64,000 nucleotides of DNA from Deltaproteobacteria bacterium (lineage in GTDB: Bacteria; Myxococcota_A; Polyangia; Nannocystales; Nannocystaceae), in contig JADJEE010000001.1 in assembly GCA_016709225.1 (NCBI GenBank), positions 1,922,001 to 1,986,000 of the forward strand. Reading direction: 5' to 3'. The notes under the pieces are model-generated. The model did no database searches. It was not told where the DNA came from and was given only the letters and a program-made list of their open reading frames with translations. Shown piece after piece: positions 1-8,612 of the stretch. The position numbers and the translations under genes were made by a program. Each line of letters begins with the position of its first letter. Position 1 is the first letter of the stretch.

Positions 1-392
1 TCCTCGAGGAACCGCACCTGCACGCAGCTCTCGTCGACGACGCAGCCGCCGTCCTCGGGCTTGTAGCCGAAGTCGCACACGCAAGCCGACCCGCCGGTCT
101 GCTCGTCGATCACGCAGGCGCCGTGACCGACGCAGGTCACCTCGTTGCAGTTCATCGCGCCGTCGGTGGTCGAGCTGTCGGCCGTGCCGCTGCTGGTGCC
201 GGTGCCGGTGCCGGTCCCGGTCCCGGTCGACGTCGCGCTGTCCGTGAGCCCGCCGCTCAGCGGGTTGGTGGTCTGCCCGATGGGCGGCGGCGAGCCATCG
301 CCGCCACCGCAGGCCGTGGAACAGATGAACAGCGCAGCGGCCAGGCCGCCCCGCGCGACGGTACGCGCAACTTCGGTGCAATCCAGGCGCAT
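1..392 (-). CDS. Partial Cys-rich (EGF-like) lipoprotein
   Basis: The gene reads leftward and leaves the window, so only about the first 130 codons are present. The N-terminus begins MRLDCTEVART and has a hydrophobic stretch ending LFICSTAC, a plausible lipoprotein signal. Next come a Gly/Pro segment and a Thr-Gly/Ser linker whose DNA is a run of GGTACC-like sextets at about 195-230. The part after the linker has EGF-like Cys spacing (CNEVTCVGHGACVID, then ACVCDFGY). This is the usual design of surface lipoproteins in this window: anchor, Ser/Thr/Gly linker, Cys-rich module. Function is unknown; extracellular binding or scaffolding is inference. Confidence 0.75.
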   Translation of the reverse strand, partial: MRLDCTEVARTVARGGLAAALFICSTACGGGDGSPPPIGQTTNPLSGGLTDSATSTGTGTGTGTGTSSGTADSSTTDGAMNCNEVTCVGHGACVIDEQTGGSACVCDFGYKPEDGGCVVDESCVQVRFLE

Positions 393-649
393 GGTCCCTC
401 CCACGGGCATCTTGGCCCCACGCCGCGGCATCCCCCGCCGTCGCGCGTTGCTCAGCGGCTCCATCATACCGAAGCCCGGTGCATCCACGAAGCTTCCGCC
501 GCGACCAAGGGCGCCGCATCGCTCGCGTGGCGGTCGCTCGGCGCCGCGGCGTGGGCCGGGTGGGCGACGCGCGGGCCCCTGGCGCGCGTCGCTTCGCGGG
601 AAAGCTGGCGAATGCTCGCGCATTGGGTACGTTAGGCGAGTTGAGATCG

Positions 650-2296
650 ATGGCGACTCGAGCACGAGGCGGGGCGGGTTCGCGCGTCCGCACCGATCCC
701 CGGATGCGCATGGGCTGGTGGCTGGGCACGCTCGCGGCCGCGTCGCTGCTGACGGGGGCCGCGCCGAGCCACGCGGGCATCGACGCCGACGGCCAGGCGG
801 CCGCCGTGGTGGACACCGCCGCGCCGGCGGTGCCGGTGGAGTTCCCGGCCACGCTCGCCGGCCAGATCGACGCCGCGCTCGCGCAGCCGTTCCTCGCCAC
901 GGCGCAGCTCGGTGTGGTGGCGTTCGATCTGGAGTCGGGCCACGTGCTCTACCAGCGCGGTGCCGAGCTCGCGCTCAATCCCGCCAGCAACATGAAGCTG
1001 GTCACGACCGCCACGGCGCTCGGCGTGCTGGGGCCAGCCCATCGCTTCTCGACGCGGCTCTACCACGACAAGGACGCGCTGCAGGGCAGCACCATCGAGG
1101 GCGACGTCTACCTGCGCGGCAGCGGCGATCCGGCGCTGGTCACCGAGGACCTGCTGCGGATGGCGGCCGATCTGCGCGCGCGTGGGATCCGACGCATCAC
1201 CGGCGGCATCGTGATCGATGCGACCCGCTTCGACCGCGACGAGCTGCCGCCCGGCTTCGATCAGAAGGAGGAGCTCGCGGCCTACCGCGCGCCCAGCGGT
1301 GCGGCATCGGTGAACTTCAACACCTTCGAGCTGCGCGTGCGCCCGGGCCAGTCCGCCGATGCCTCACCGTTTGCGGCCCTCGATCCGCCGGTACCCCACC
1401 TCGAGCTCGTCAACGACGCCAAGACTGGGCCGGGCCACCTCGATCGTCTGAGCGTGGCGCTGGAGGTCGAGAAGAAGAAGACCCGCATCACCCTGCGCGG
1501 CACCATCGGCGTCGACGCGGGCTCGAAGTCGTACCGCTACCCGGTCGACGCACCCTCGATCTACGCCGGCGAGGTGCTGGCCTACGCCCTGCGAAACAAC
1601 GGCGTGAAGCTGGGCCAGGGCCGCATCCGTCGCGCGGCGGTACCCGGTGACGCCGCGCTGCTCGCGGTCCACCACAGCGAGCCGCTGTCGGTGCTCATCC
1701 GCGCGGTGAACAAGCACTCCAACAACTTCATGGCCGAGCAGATCCTGAAGGGCCTGGCGTCCGCGGGGGCCCCGGCCACCTTCGCCGACGCGCTGACCCG
1801 CGTACGCGAGCACCTCGGCGAGCTCGGCATCGACACCAAGGGTCTGCACCTGGGCAACGGCTCGGGCCTGTACGACACCAACCGCATCAGCGCGGGCCAG
1901 CTGGTCGCGCTGCTGTCGGCGGTCTACCGCGACTTCCGCGTCTCGAGCGACTACCTCGCCTCGCTCGCGATCATGGGCGTCGACGGCACCACGCGCTCGC
2001 GCCTGGAGACCAGCGATCGCCGCGGCTTCGTGCGGGCCAAGACCGGCACGCTCGACGGCGTGTACTGCCTTTCGGGCTACGCGGGTGCGCCGGGCCGCGC
2101 ACCGATCGCGTTCTCCATCCTGTTCAACGGGCTGCGCAAGGCCGACGCCGGCAACGCCCGCGCGACGCACAACCGCATCGCCGAGTTGCTGGCCCGCCAC
2201 GCCGCTGGGGTGCCCCTGGTCGTCGAGGCCCCGAGCGTGCCGACGACCCCGCCCGCGGTCGACACCGCCGGCGAGCCGACGACCGAAGGCCCCTAG
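650..2296 (+). CDS. dacB: D-alanyl-D-alanine carboxypeptidase/endopeptidase, PBP4 (DacB) family
   Basis: A periplasmic penicillin-binding protein of the S13 family, which trims D-Ala from peptidoglycan stem peptides and cleaves cross-links. All three active-site motifs are visible: SNMK (Ser113, Lys116 counted from 650), SNN (Ser357) and KTG (Lys464). The large insert between the first two motifs is typical of PBP4. The signal peptide is clear from the second in-frame ATG (704), MRMGWWLGTLAAASLLTGAAPSHAG. The 650 start would give a 54-base longer leader, so 704 is a real alternative. At 548 residues it is slightly longer than E. coli DacB because of a Pro/Thr-rich tail. It diverges from the Cys-rich lipoprotein; nothing suggests an operon. 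Confidence 0.93.
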   Translation: MATRARGGAGSRVRTDPRMRMGWWLGTLAAASLLTGAAPSHAGIDADGQAAAVVDTAAPAVPVEFPATLAGQIDAALAQPFLATAQLGVVAFDLESGHVLYQRGAELALNPASNMKLVTTATALGVLGPAHRFSTRLYHDKDALQGSTIEGDVYLRGSGDPALVTEDLLRMAADLRARGIRRITGGIVIDATRFDRDELPPGFDQKEELAAYRAPSGAASVNFNTFELRVRPGQSADASPFAALDPPVPHLELVNDAKTGPGHLDRLSVALEVEKKKTRITLRGTIGVDAGSKSYRYPVDAPSIYAGEVLAYALRNNGVKLGQGRIRRAAVPGDAALLAVHHSEPLSVLIRAVNKHSNNFMAEQILKGLASAGAPATFADALTRVREHLGELGIDTKGLHLGNGSGLYDTNRISAGQLVALLSAVYRDFRVSSDYLASLAIMGVDGTTRSRLETSDRRGFVRAKTGTLDGVYCLSGYAGAPGRAPIAFSILFNGLRKADAGNARATHNRIAELLARHAAGVPLVVEAPSVPTTPPAVDTAGEPTTEGP

Positions 2297-2389
2297 GACG
2301 GCCATGGTGACGCGCCATCGCGCGGGCACGCCGTGCTCGCAGCGGTGGGCAAGCGGTGGGGACGACGGATGACCGTCGCGGGAATTTGC

Positions 2390-2395
2390 TAGGAT
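2390..2395 (+). promoter_or_regulatory. -10-like hexamer TAGGAT before the Cys-Leu repeat gene
   Basis: TAGGAT lies 9 bases before the ATG at 2405, preceded by TTGC. The short distance implies a leaderless or near-leaderless mRNA. Confidence 0.4.
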
Positions 2396-2404
2396 GGCAG
2401 GGCG

Positions 2405-2902
2405 ATGAGCCCACGCCGCCCCGACGACGACGACGACGCGCCCGCAGTCGACCCCGATCGCGCCGCGATCCTGGCCCGCCGTCAGCGCTTCGTCGCGATC
2501 GCGCTGTCGGGCCTCGCGAGTCAGGCGGCGTGCAAGCGCAACGCGGACCCGCAGGTGTGCCTGAGCATGCCGGTGCCGCAGGACACCAACGCCAACGGCG
2601 AGGGCACACCGCCACCCGAGGTGCCGCCGCAGCCGTGCCTCGACATCGCGCCGAACGAGCCCTCCGATGCGCCGCCGCAGGCGTGCCTCAAGATCGCCCA
2701 GCCGCCGGCGGACGATCCCGCGAGCCCGCAGCCGTGCCTCGAGGTGGCCGTGCCACCCGATCCGACGCCCCCGCGGCCGTGCCTCAAGGTCGCGCCGCCC
2801 GACGATCCCGCGCCGCGGCCGTGTCTGAGCGTGAGGCCGAAGCCGCCCGAGCCCGAGCCGGCGCCGCCGCAGCCGTGCCTCAAGATCGCCAAGCCGAAGT
2901 GA
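2405..2902 (+). CDS. Small repeat protein with conserved ILARRQRF leader and repeated P-x-P-C-L motifs
   Basis: No known family is recognised. The 165-residue protein has an acidic N-terminus (five Asp in a row), then AAILARRQRFVAIALSGL, then seven short repeats of the form PQPCLDIA, PQACLKIA, PQPCLEVA, PRPCLKVA, PRPCLSVR, separated by Pro/Asp/Glu-rich spacers. A second protein at 27690-28100 has the same leader core and PCL repeats, so this is a real family. The leader resembles either a lipoprotein signal (RRQRF, hydrophobic stretch, AAC) or a peptide-modification leader; the acidic residues before it are unusual for a Sec signal. The nearby radical SAM genes make a modified multi-core peptide possible, but that is inference. 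Confidence 0.8.
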   Translation: MSPRRPDDDDDAPAVDPDRAAILARRQRFVAIALSGLASQAACKRNADPQVCLSMPVPQDTNANGEGTPPPEVPPQPCLDIAPNEPSDAPPQACLKIAQPPADDPASPQPCLEVAVPPDPTPPRPCLKVAPPDDPAPRPCLSVRPKPPEPEPAPPQPCLKIAKPK

Positions 2903-2911
2903 CGAGCGCGC

Positions 2912-3820
2912 GTGGACGACCCCGCGGTCTCGGTGACGCCGTGCGACCCGTGGCGTGAGCTCGCCTTCCACGTACTCGCGCACGTTCCGCTGCGCGGCGC
3001 GGGTTGTCTGTTCGATCCGGCCTACCACCGCTGGCTGACGACGATCGGGCTCGACGACGCAGCGCTCGTCGACGACGGCGAGCTCGTCGCCCGCACGCTC
3101 GCCCCCGCCGCATCGTCGTCGCTGCACGCCTGGCCGTTGGCGTTCGCCGACCTCGATCGGTTCCGCCGCACCACCACGCGGGCGCTCGCCGAGCTCGCCC
3201 CGCACGAGCTCGACGCGCCGGTGCTGGCGGCCGCCGGCACGCCGCCCGAGCGCACCGCCCTCGAGCTGCTGCATGCCGCCGCGGCGCTCGCCCTGCCCGC
3301 CTTCGAGGCCGCGTGGCGGCGGCACATGGCGCCGTCGCTCACACGAGGCTGCACCGCGCTCGCGCGCTGGTTGACGCTGCCGCCGCTGCGCATGCACGCC
3401 CCCGCGCGGGTGCAGCTGTCGTCGGTGCTGGGACCGCGCGGCCGCGGCTTCGACGATGCGGTCGTGGTCGGTGCCCCGGCGCCGTGGCACGACCACGACC
3501 TCACCCACACCGCGATCATGGCGCTGCACGAAGCCGCGGTGATGCGCACCGCCGGTGACCACGCCGCGCGTGAGCTCGCCGCGCTCGCGACCGTGCACGC
3601 GACGCTGCAGTCGCTCGCCGCCCACGACGACCTCGCGCCCTTGGCCACAGCCCACGATCGATGGCTCGCGACGCTCGACCTGCGCGCCATCGTCGCGGCC
3701 CACGCCGATGCGCTCACGCCCGCACAGCGGACGGCGCTGCGCAGCGGCGGCGAGCCCCGTCGCGCCGCGCTCGCGCAGCTGGCTGCGCGCATGCGATCGG
3801 CCTCAGTCCACGACGGGTAG
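2912..3820 (+). CDS. Conserved-looking hypothetical protein, Ala/His-rich, 302 residues
   Basis: I do not recognise the family. GTG start at 2912, ten bases after the stop of the repeat-protein gene, so the two are probably cotranscribed. No signal peptide or membrane segment is seen. The sequence looks alpha-helical and rich in Ala, Leu, Arg and His. A His cluster (WHDHDLTHTAIMALHEAAV, about residues 190-208) could bind metal, though it does not match a known zinc-protease signature exactly. The last 18 bases overlap the convergent radical SAM/methyltransferase gene. Its place between a repeat peptide and two radical SAM genes suggests a role in that locus, such as a scaffold or carrier, but nothing in the sequence proves it. 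Confidence 0.75.
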   Translation: MDDPAVSVTPCDPWRELAFHVLAHVPLRGAGCLFDPAYHRWLTTIGLDDAALVDDGELVARTLAPAASSSLHAWPLAFADLDRFRRTTTRALAELAPHELDAPVLAAAGTPPERTALELLHAAAALALPAFEAAWRRHMAPSLTRGCTALARWLTLPPLRMHAPARVQLSSVLGPRGRGFDDAVVVGAPAPWHDHDLTHTAIMALHEAAVMRTAGDHAARELAALATVHATLQSLAAHDDLAPLATAHDRWLATLDLRAIVAAHADALTPAQRTALRSGGEPRRAALAQLAARMRSASVHDG

Positions 3821-6028
3821 ATGGGCCGTGCGCTCGCGCGGTGCTGGCGTCTTCGAAGCCGGCGCCGCCGTCGGCCGCGTGCGCGCCGGCACGAAGCGCA
3901 CCGCGTCGAACGCCTCGATCTCGAAGTCATCGCGCCCTCGTCGCGCTCGGCACAGCCGCTGCTGGCCGTCGATGACCAGCGGGGCGACCACCACCGTGCC
4001 CGGCGCGAACGCCTCCCACCACGCACGCGGCAGCGCCTCGAGATGGAAACCCACCGTCACCTTGGTGCACGCGCGTGCGGTCTCCGGCCACTCCTGCGCG
4101 GCCAAGGCATCGCCGGCGTGGAGGCTGACCTGCGGCTGGTCGGCCAGCGCGACCGCGGCGTCGGCCACCAACGCGTCGTCGATCTCGATCGCGACCACGC
4201 GCCCGTCGGTCCCGACCAGCCGCGCCAGGATGGCTGCGCCGTAGCCAGATCCGGCCCCGAGGTCGAGCACCGCGTCCCCCGGCCCGACCGCCAGCAGCGT
4301 GAACGCGCGGGCGTAGGCGTGCATCGCCGAGATGGTCGCGGCGCCGGTGGGCTCGAGCGCGAGCGCAACGTCCTGCGTGCTCTCGCAGACCTGATCGATC
4401 GCCACGAACTGCTCCCGCGGCACCTCGCGGCAGGCCTGCACCACCGGCGCGTCGCCGTGCAGCTCGAGCTGCGCGGCCATCCGTGCCACCGCCTCGCCAC
4501 GCACCTGCGCCGCGCAGGCGGCCAGCGCCGGGTGCGAGCGACGCTGCGCCAGCGCCTGCGCACCGCGACCGCTGTAGCGCAGCCACGCGTAGTAGCGTCC
4601 GAAGTCGTGCATGCGCCGGCGTGCGGCGCCGAACTCGACCTGCTCGCGAACCGCCCGCAGGAAGTAGTTGCGCGCGCCGCCGCGGTACACGAAGTGCTGC
4701 TCGATCTGCGTCAGCACCGGCATCAGCAGCTCGTGCTGCAGATGCTCGCGCGTGCGCCAGTCGAGCTCGGCCGAGGGGTCGACCCACTCCGAGAGGAACT
4801 CGGGGTCGCCCGAGTGCCACCAGTCGGGCGCGTGGAAGCGCGTGCCATAGCGGCGCTCGTACTCGTGGCGCTCGGCATCGATCGGCGAGCCGGGGTAGAG
4901 CCGGAACGGGTCGACCGAGAGGAACCCGGTGGTGCCACGGGGCTGCAAGAAGAGCTTCGACAACCATGCCGCGCTGCGGTGCATGCTCGCGGGGGTCTCG
5001 CCGGGGTGGCCGCAGATGACGTTGGCGCCCCACGGCACGTCGTGCTCGCGGGCACGGGCGGCGATGTGTTCCATGCGCTCGAGGTAGTCGTCGAGCCGAC
5101 CGCTCTTGCGGATGATCGCCAGCTGCCCCGGGTCGCCCGACTCGAGCCCGAAGCCGAGCCCACAGTTGGCGGCGCCGAACAGCCGCAGGTCCTCGTCGTC
5201 GACGAGGTCCACGCGGATGAGCAGCCAGAACTTCTCCACCGGCACGCCCCGTCGCGCCAGCGCCTCGAGGAACTCGCGCCGCCACGCGCGGCGCATGCCG
5301 AACAGCGCGTCGCCGAAGTACACCGTCCATGTGCGCAGATCGAGGAAACGGTGCAACGACTCGATCTCTTCGATCGCGCGCTCGACCGACAGCGGACGCC
5401 ACGAGGTCTCCCGCTTCGCCCGCTCCATGCAGAAGGCGCAGTCGAACGGACAGCCGCGCGAGAGGTAGACCTGCGCCTGCGAGGCCACGCGCCGTGCGAC
5501 GCCGCGGTAGCGCGACAGCAGCGACCAGTCCGATGGCGGCAGCTCGTCGATGTGGTCGATGGGCTCGGGCCCCAGCACCACCTTGCGCAGCGGCTCGCCG
5601 CCGCGGACCGACTCGACCACCGTGACCAACGGGCGCTCACCCTCGCCGACCACGACCACGTCGAAGGGCGCGTCCTCGGCCACGACCTCGAGCGGCCGCG
5701 CGCTGGCGTGGTAGCCCCCGGCGACGAGCACCGCATCGGGCCACTGCGCGCGGGCCAGCTCGGCCAGCGCGACGCACTTGAGCCAGTCGAACGACGAGTA
5801 GATCGAGAACGCGATGATGTCGTAGCCGGCGCCGTCGCCCCGCAACATCGCCTCGAAGTCGATGGGTCCGAACGCGCGCTCGACCGCGAGATCGCGGATC
5901 TCGACGTGGGCGCCGGTCTGCGCGCGCAGCCAGGTGCCGAGCAGCACCAGCTGAGGGACCCCGAAGTTGCCCGCGGCCGCGCCCTCGCTGCCGGGCCACA
6001 GCAGCAGCACGCGCACGGCCTTCGTCAT
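3803..6028 (-). CDS. B12-binding radical SAM enzyme fused to a PCMT-like methyltransferase
   Basis: A 741-residue fusion. Residues 1-150 look like a cobalamin-binding Rossmann domain. The radical SAM core follows, with CxxxCxxC as CPFDCAFC (Cys193, Cys197, Cys200), FGDALFG and GLGFGLESG. The C-terminal third (about 530-735) resembles protein-L-isoaspartate O-methyltransferase: REVPREQFVA, then SAM motif I VLDLGAGSGYGAA near residue 590. B12 radical SAM enzymes methylate or rearrange unreactive carbons, and PCMT relatives methylate Asp carboxylates, including in some ribosomal peptides. ATG overlaps the TGA of the upstream SPASM gene (ATGA), so the two are coupled. The substrate is unknown; the adjacent repeat peptide is a candidate. 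Confidence 0.87.
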   Translation of the reverse strand: MTKAVRVLLLWPGSEGAAAGNFGVPQLVLLGTWLRAQTGAHVEIRDLAVERAFGPIDFEAMLRGDGAGYDIIAFSIYSSFDWLKCVALAELARAQWPDAVLVAGGYHASARPLEVVAEDAPFDVVVVGEGERPLVTVVESVRGGEPLRKVVLGPEPIDHIDELPPSDWSLLSRYRGVARRVASQAQVYLSRGCPFDCAFCMERAKRETSWRPLSVERAIEEIESLHRFLDLRTWTVYFGDALFGMRRAWRREFLEALARRGVPVEKFWLLIRVDLVDDEDLRLFGAANCGLGFGLESGDPGQLAIIRKSGRLDDYLERMEHIAARAREHDVPWGANVICGHPGETPASMHRSAAWLSKLFLQPRGTTGFLSVDPFRLYPGSPIDAERHEYERRYGTRFHAPDWWHSGDPEFLSEWVDPSAELDWRTREHLQHELLMPVLTQIEQHFVYRGGARNYFLRAVREQVEFGAARRRMHDFGRYYAWLRYSGRGAQALAQRRSHPALAACAAQVRGEAVARMAAQLELHGDAPVVQACREVPREQFVAIDQVCESTQDVALALEPTGAATISAMHAYARAFTLLAVGPGDAVLDLGAGSGYGAAILARLVGTDGRVVAIEIDDALVADAAVALADQPQVSLHAGDALAAQEWPETARACTKVTVGFHLEALPRAWWEAFAPGTVVVAPLVIDGQQRLCRARRGRDDFEIEAFDAVRFVPARTRPTAAPASKTPAPRERTAHLPVVD

Positions 6029-7110
6029 GGCGCCACCGGCAGCCGTACACGGGCGCCGTCGCGACGGGCGGTCCGCAGCTGCGCGGCGAAGCCGTCGTCG
6101 ACGTGCTGGGCCACGAACGGATCGAGCCCGCGCGCGTCGCCCAGCATCGTCGCGGCCGCGGCCCCACAGCCACCCAGGCATGAACGCCGGTGCGGACACG
6201 GCTCGCAGAACGCCGGCGTCACGTCGCGGTAGGCGGTCAGCTTGGGCGACTGCACCAGTGCCGCCATCGACTCGCTGCGCGCATCGCCGATGACCTCGGT
6301 GTGCAGCGTGCACGAGCGCAGCTCCCCGCGGGGGCCGAGCGCGAACTCCTGCATGCTGGTGCCGATCGGGCAGCCGCCGAAGCGGATGTGCGGGTAGTCG
6401 GCGTGCTCGACGACGCACGGCGGCACCGGCATCGTCACCTGCAGGTCCATGCCGTGATCGCGACCGCGGGCCTCGGCCTGCGCCAGCGCCTCGACGAGAT
6501 CGCTGCGCGACGGCAGCAGCGTGGCCGCGAACTGCCCGGCATAGCCGGCCGGCGAGAACCGCGACAGCGCGACGATGCGGACCCCGAGCTCGCGGAAGAG
6601 ATCGAGGATCTCTCCAACCTTGTCGGCGTTGCGACGCGTGACGACGATGCAGCCGACCACGCACACGCCGTGGGCCACCATCGCGCGGATGCCCGCGAGC
6701 GTGGCCTCGAAGTGGCCGTCGCCGCCGACGTGCTCGTGGTGCAGCGCAGCGTCGGGGCCGTCGAGCGTCACTTGGACGCAGCGGATGCGGTAGCTCGCGA
6801 GGCGCTCGGCGATGGCCTCGGTCACGAGCCCGCCGTTGCTGATCATCTGGATGCCGACGCCCTTGTCGTTGCACAGCTCGAGCACGCGCCAGATGTCGGG
6901 CCGCACGAACGGCTCGCCGCCCGTGAGCGTCACATGATCGAACTCGACCTCGTCGAGCGCCCGCGAAAGCAGCGCGTGCAGGTCGTCACTGCCGAGCGCG
7001 CCGACCTCGCGACCGTTGTCCTCGCGCCACGCGTTGTAGCAGTAGCTGCAGCGCTGGTTGCAGTGGCTGGTGAGCTCCACCGCCAACGAGTAGCGACGCG
7101 GTCGTTCCAC
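6025..7110 (-). CDS. Radical SAM protein with SPASM-type C-terminal Cys domain
   Basis: About 361 residues from a GTG at 7110 (MERPRRYSLAVELTSHC). CNQRCSYC (Cys17, Cys21, Cys24) holds the radical SAM cluster; TLTGGEPFVRPD and MISNGG follow as in peptide-modifying members. The C-terminal third has the SPASM pattern of extra Cys ligands (FGGCPIGTS, ELRSC, FCEPCPHRRSCLGGC) expected to bind auxiliary iron-sulfur clusters. SPASM proteins commonly modify ribosomal peptides or mature protein cofactors. The gene is translationally coupled to the B12 radical SAM/PCMT gene downstream and diverges from the metallo-beta-lactamase gene at 7214. GTG 7110 is chosen because the family signature follows immediately and a -10 hexamer lies 6 bases upstream. 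Confidence 0.9.
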   Translation of the reverse strand: MERPRRYSLAVELTSHCNQRCSYCYNAWREDNGREVGALGSDDLHALLSRALDEVEFDHVTLTGGEPFVRPDIWRVLELCNDKGVGIQMISNGGLVTEAIAERLASYRIRCVQVTLDGPDAALHHEHVGGDGHFEATLAGIRAMVAHGVCVVGCIVVTRRNADKVGEILDLFRELGVRIVALSRFSPAGYAGQFAATLLPSRSDLVEALAQAEARGRDHGMDLQVTMPVPPCVVEHADYPHIRFGGCPIGTSMQEFALGPRGELRSCTLHTEVIGDARSESMAALVQSPKLTAYRDVTPAFCEPCPHRRSCLGGCGAAAATMLGDARGLDPFVAQHVDDGFAAQLRTARRDGARVRLPVAP

Positions 7111-7116
7111 GGGGCC

Positions 7117-7122
7117 AGTATC
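7117..7122 (-). promoter_or_regulatory. -10 hexamer GATACT with -35 TTGTGG for the radical SAM operon
   Basis: On the minus strand TTGTGG, an 18-base spacer and GATACT precede the GTG at 7110 by only 6 bases. This is one of the best -35/-10 pairs in the window and implies a leaderless message. Confidence 0.5.
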
Positions 7123-7197
7123 ACCCACCGGACACAGCGCCCACAACGGCCCGCGCGCGCGCCGACGCCCGCGCCGCACCCCGGGCGGCCCCTGATC

Positions 7198-7203
7198 TAC
7201 ACT
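7198..7203 (+). promoter_or_regulatory. -10-like hexamer TACACT before the MBL-fold gene
   Basis: TACACT sits 10 bases before ATG 7214, divergent from and close to the radical SAM promoter. Confidence 0.4.
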
Positions 7204-7213
7204 GGCGCCCGCG

Positions 7214-8599
7214 ATGGCGAGCGGCGGGCCGATGCGCTGGAGCTACTGCGGCCACGCGATGTGGCTGGTCGAGGCCGATGGCCTGCGGTTCGTGTGCGAC
7301 CCGCTGCTGGGCGCGACCCACCACGCGGGCGTGTTCGAGGTGGTGCCGCGGCGGACGATCGACGCCGGCGCGCTGCGCCCCGACGTGCTGCTGGTGTCGC
7401 ACCGACACGGCGACCACTTCGACGTGCCGAGCCTGCACCGGCTCGCCCAGCTCGATCCCGACACCGTGGTGCTGACGCCCGACGCGCTGGTGGCCTGGGC
7501 CGCGCGCGCGCTCGGCTTCCACGACGTGCGCGAGACCCCGGCCGGCACCCTGCTCGCCTTCGAGGGCGTGTCGCTGGTGACCACGCCCTCGCGTGCGCCC
7601 GACGAGTGGGGCGTGATGTTCGGCGTGGGCGGCGTGGCGGCGTGGAACCAAGTCGACAGCGTGTTCACGGGGCCCGACGACATCCGCGAGGTCACCCAGA
7701 TCGCGACCCGGGCGCTCGGGGCCCGGCGCCTGACGATGGCGGCCGTGCGCTGGCAACCCATGCTCGAGATCGCCGCGCAGCTCGGCGAGTCGTTGGCGTT
7801 CCCCTACGCCGCCTACGATCGACTGCTGCACGAAATCGCGGCGATCGACGCCGCATGGGTGGTGCCGGCCGCGGCCGGTGGCTCCCACGTCGGCGCGTGG
7901 GCGTGGCTCGATCGCGTGGTGTTCCCGCTGGGAGAGGCGCGCTTTCTCGCCGACCTCGCGCGGCGCGTGCCGAGCTCCCACGGGCTGCATGTGCGCGCCG
8001 GTGATCGCCTGCGCGTCGACGGCGAGGGCGTCACGCTCACGCCCGACGCCGCAGCGGAGGTGCAGCAGCGCGAGAGCGACGACCCCCGCGGCTTCGCACC
8101 GCTGTCGATCCCTGCGCTGGTCGACGCGAACCCCGGGGGCCACGATGTCGCCGCGATGCAGCCGCGGGTCGAGCAGTGGTTGCACACCGAGCTGGCACCC
8201 GCGTTGGCGGCTGCATGGCCGCGCCTGCACGCCGGCGCACCGCTGCGCCTGGCGGTCGAGGTCGTGTGGCCGCACGGCCGCACCGAGCGAACCATCGTGG
8301 TCGCCGATCACGGCGCTCGCGTGCAGCCCGGCCTCGACCCCGACTGGGACGCGCTCGATCAGGTCGCGGGCTCGCTGCTGTGGGAAGTGATCGAAGGCCG
8401 CCGCGGCTGGGGCGACGTGCTGTTGGCCGGCGCGCTGCGGGCCCGCAGCCGCGCCTATCGCATCGAGACCGCGGGCCTGCGTCGGCTGCCGCTGGGCGAG
8501 ACGTTCCTCTACTACGCCCTGCCCTACGATCGCTCGCACGAGCGGGCGACCCGCCACGAGGTCGAGCAGGTGCTCGCCGCCGCCGCGAATCGCCCGTGA
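7214..8599 (+). CDS. Metallo-beta-lactamase-fold hydrolase with C-terminal extension
   Basis: A 461-residue protein. The N-terminal half has a beta-lactamase fold signature SHRHGDHFD (His63, His65, Asp67, His68) and starts with the WSYCGHAMWLVE strand pattern seen in UlaG-like enzymes. The ligand downstream of motif 2 is not obvious, so substrate and metal occupancy are uncertain. The C-terminal half (about 260-461) lacks a recognised motif. Divergent from the two radical SAM genes with about 100 bases between, so it may share their control region. It could be a hydrolase acting in the same locus; this is inference. The function of the C-terminal part is unknown. Confidence 0.75.
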   Translation: MASGGPMRWSYCGHAMWLVEADGLRFVCDPLLGATHHAGVFEVVPRRTIDAGALRPDVLLVSHRHGDHFDVPSLHRLAQLDPDTVVLTPDALVAWAARALGFHDVRETPAGTLLAFEGVSLVTTPSRAPDEWGVMFGVGGVAAWNQVDSVFTGPDDIREVTQIATRALGARRLTMAAVRWQPMLEIAAQLGESLAFPYAAYDRLLHEIAAIDAAWVVPAAAGGSHVGAWAWLDRVVFPLGEARFLADLARRVPSSHGLHVRAGDRLRVDGEGVTLTPDAAAEVQQRESDDPRGFAPLSIPALVDANPGGHDVAAMQPRVEQWLHTELAPALAAAWPRLHAGAPLRLAVEVVWPHGRTERTIVVADHGARVQPGLDPDWDALDQVAGSLLWEVIEGRRGWGDVLLAGALRARSRAYRIETAGLRRLPLGETFLYYALPYDRSHERATRHEVEQVLAAAANRP

Positions 8600-8612
8600 C
8601 CGCGCGACCGCC

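Noticed and set aside
1364..3703. A 779-codon minus-strand open frame opposite dacB and the repeat gene
   Set aside because: Arg/Gly/His-rich composition with no motif; it is a shadow frame caused by GC-biased codons of the real plus-strand genes.
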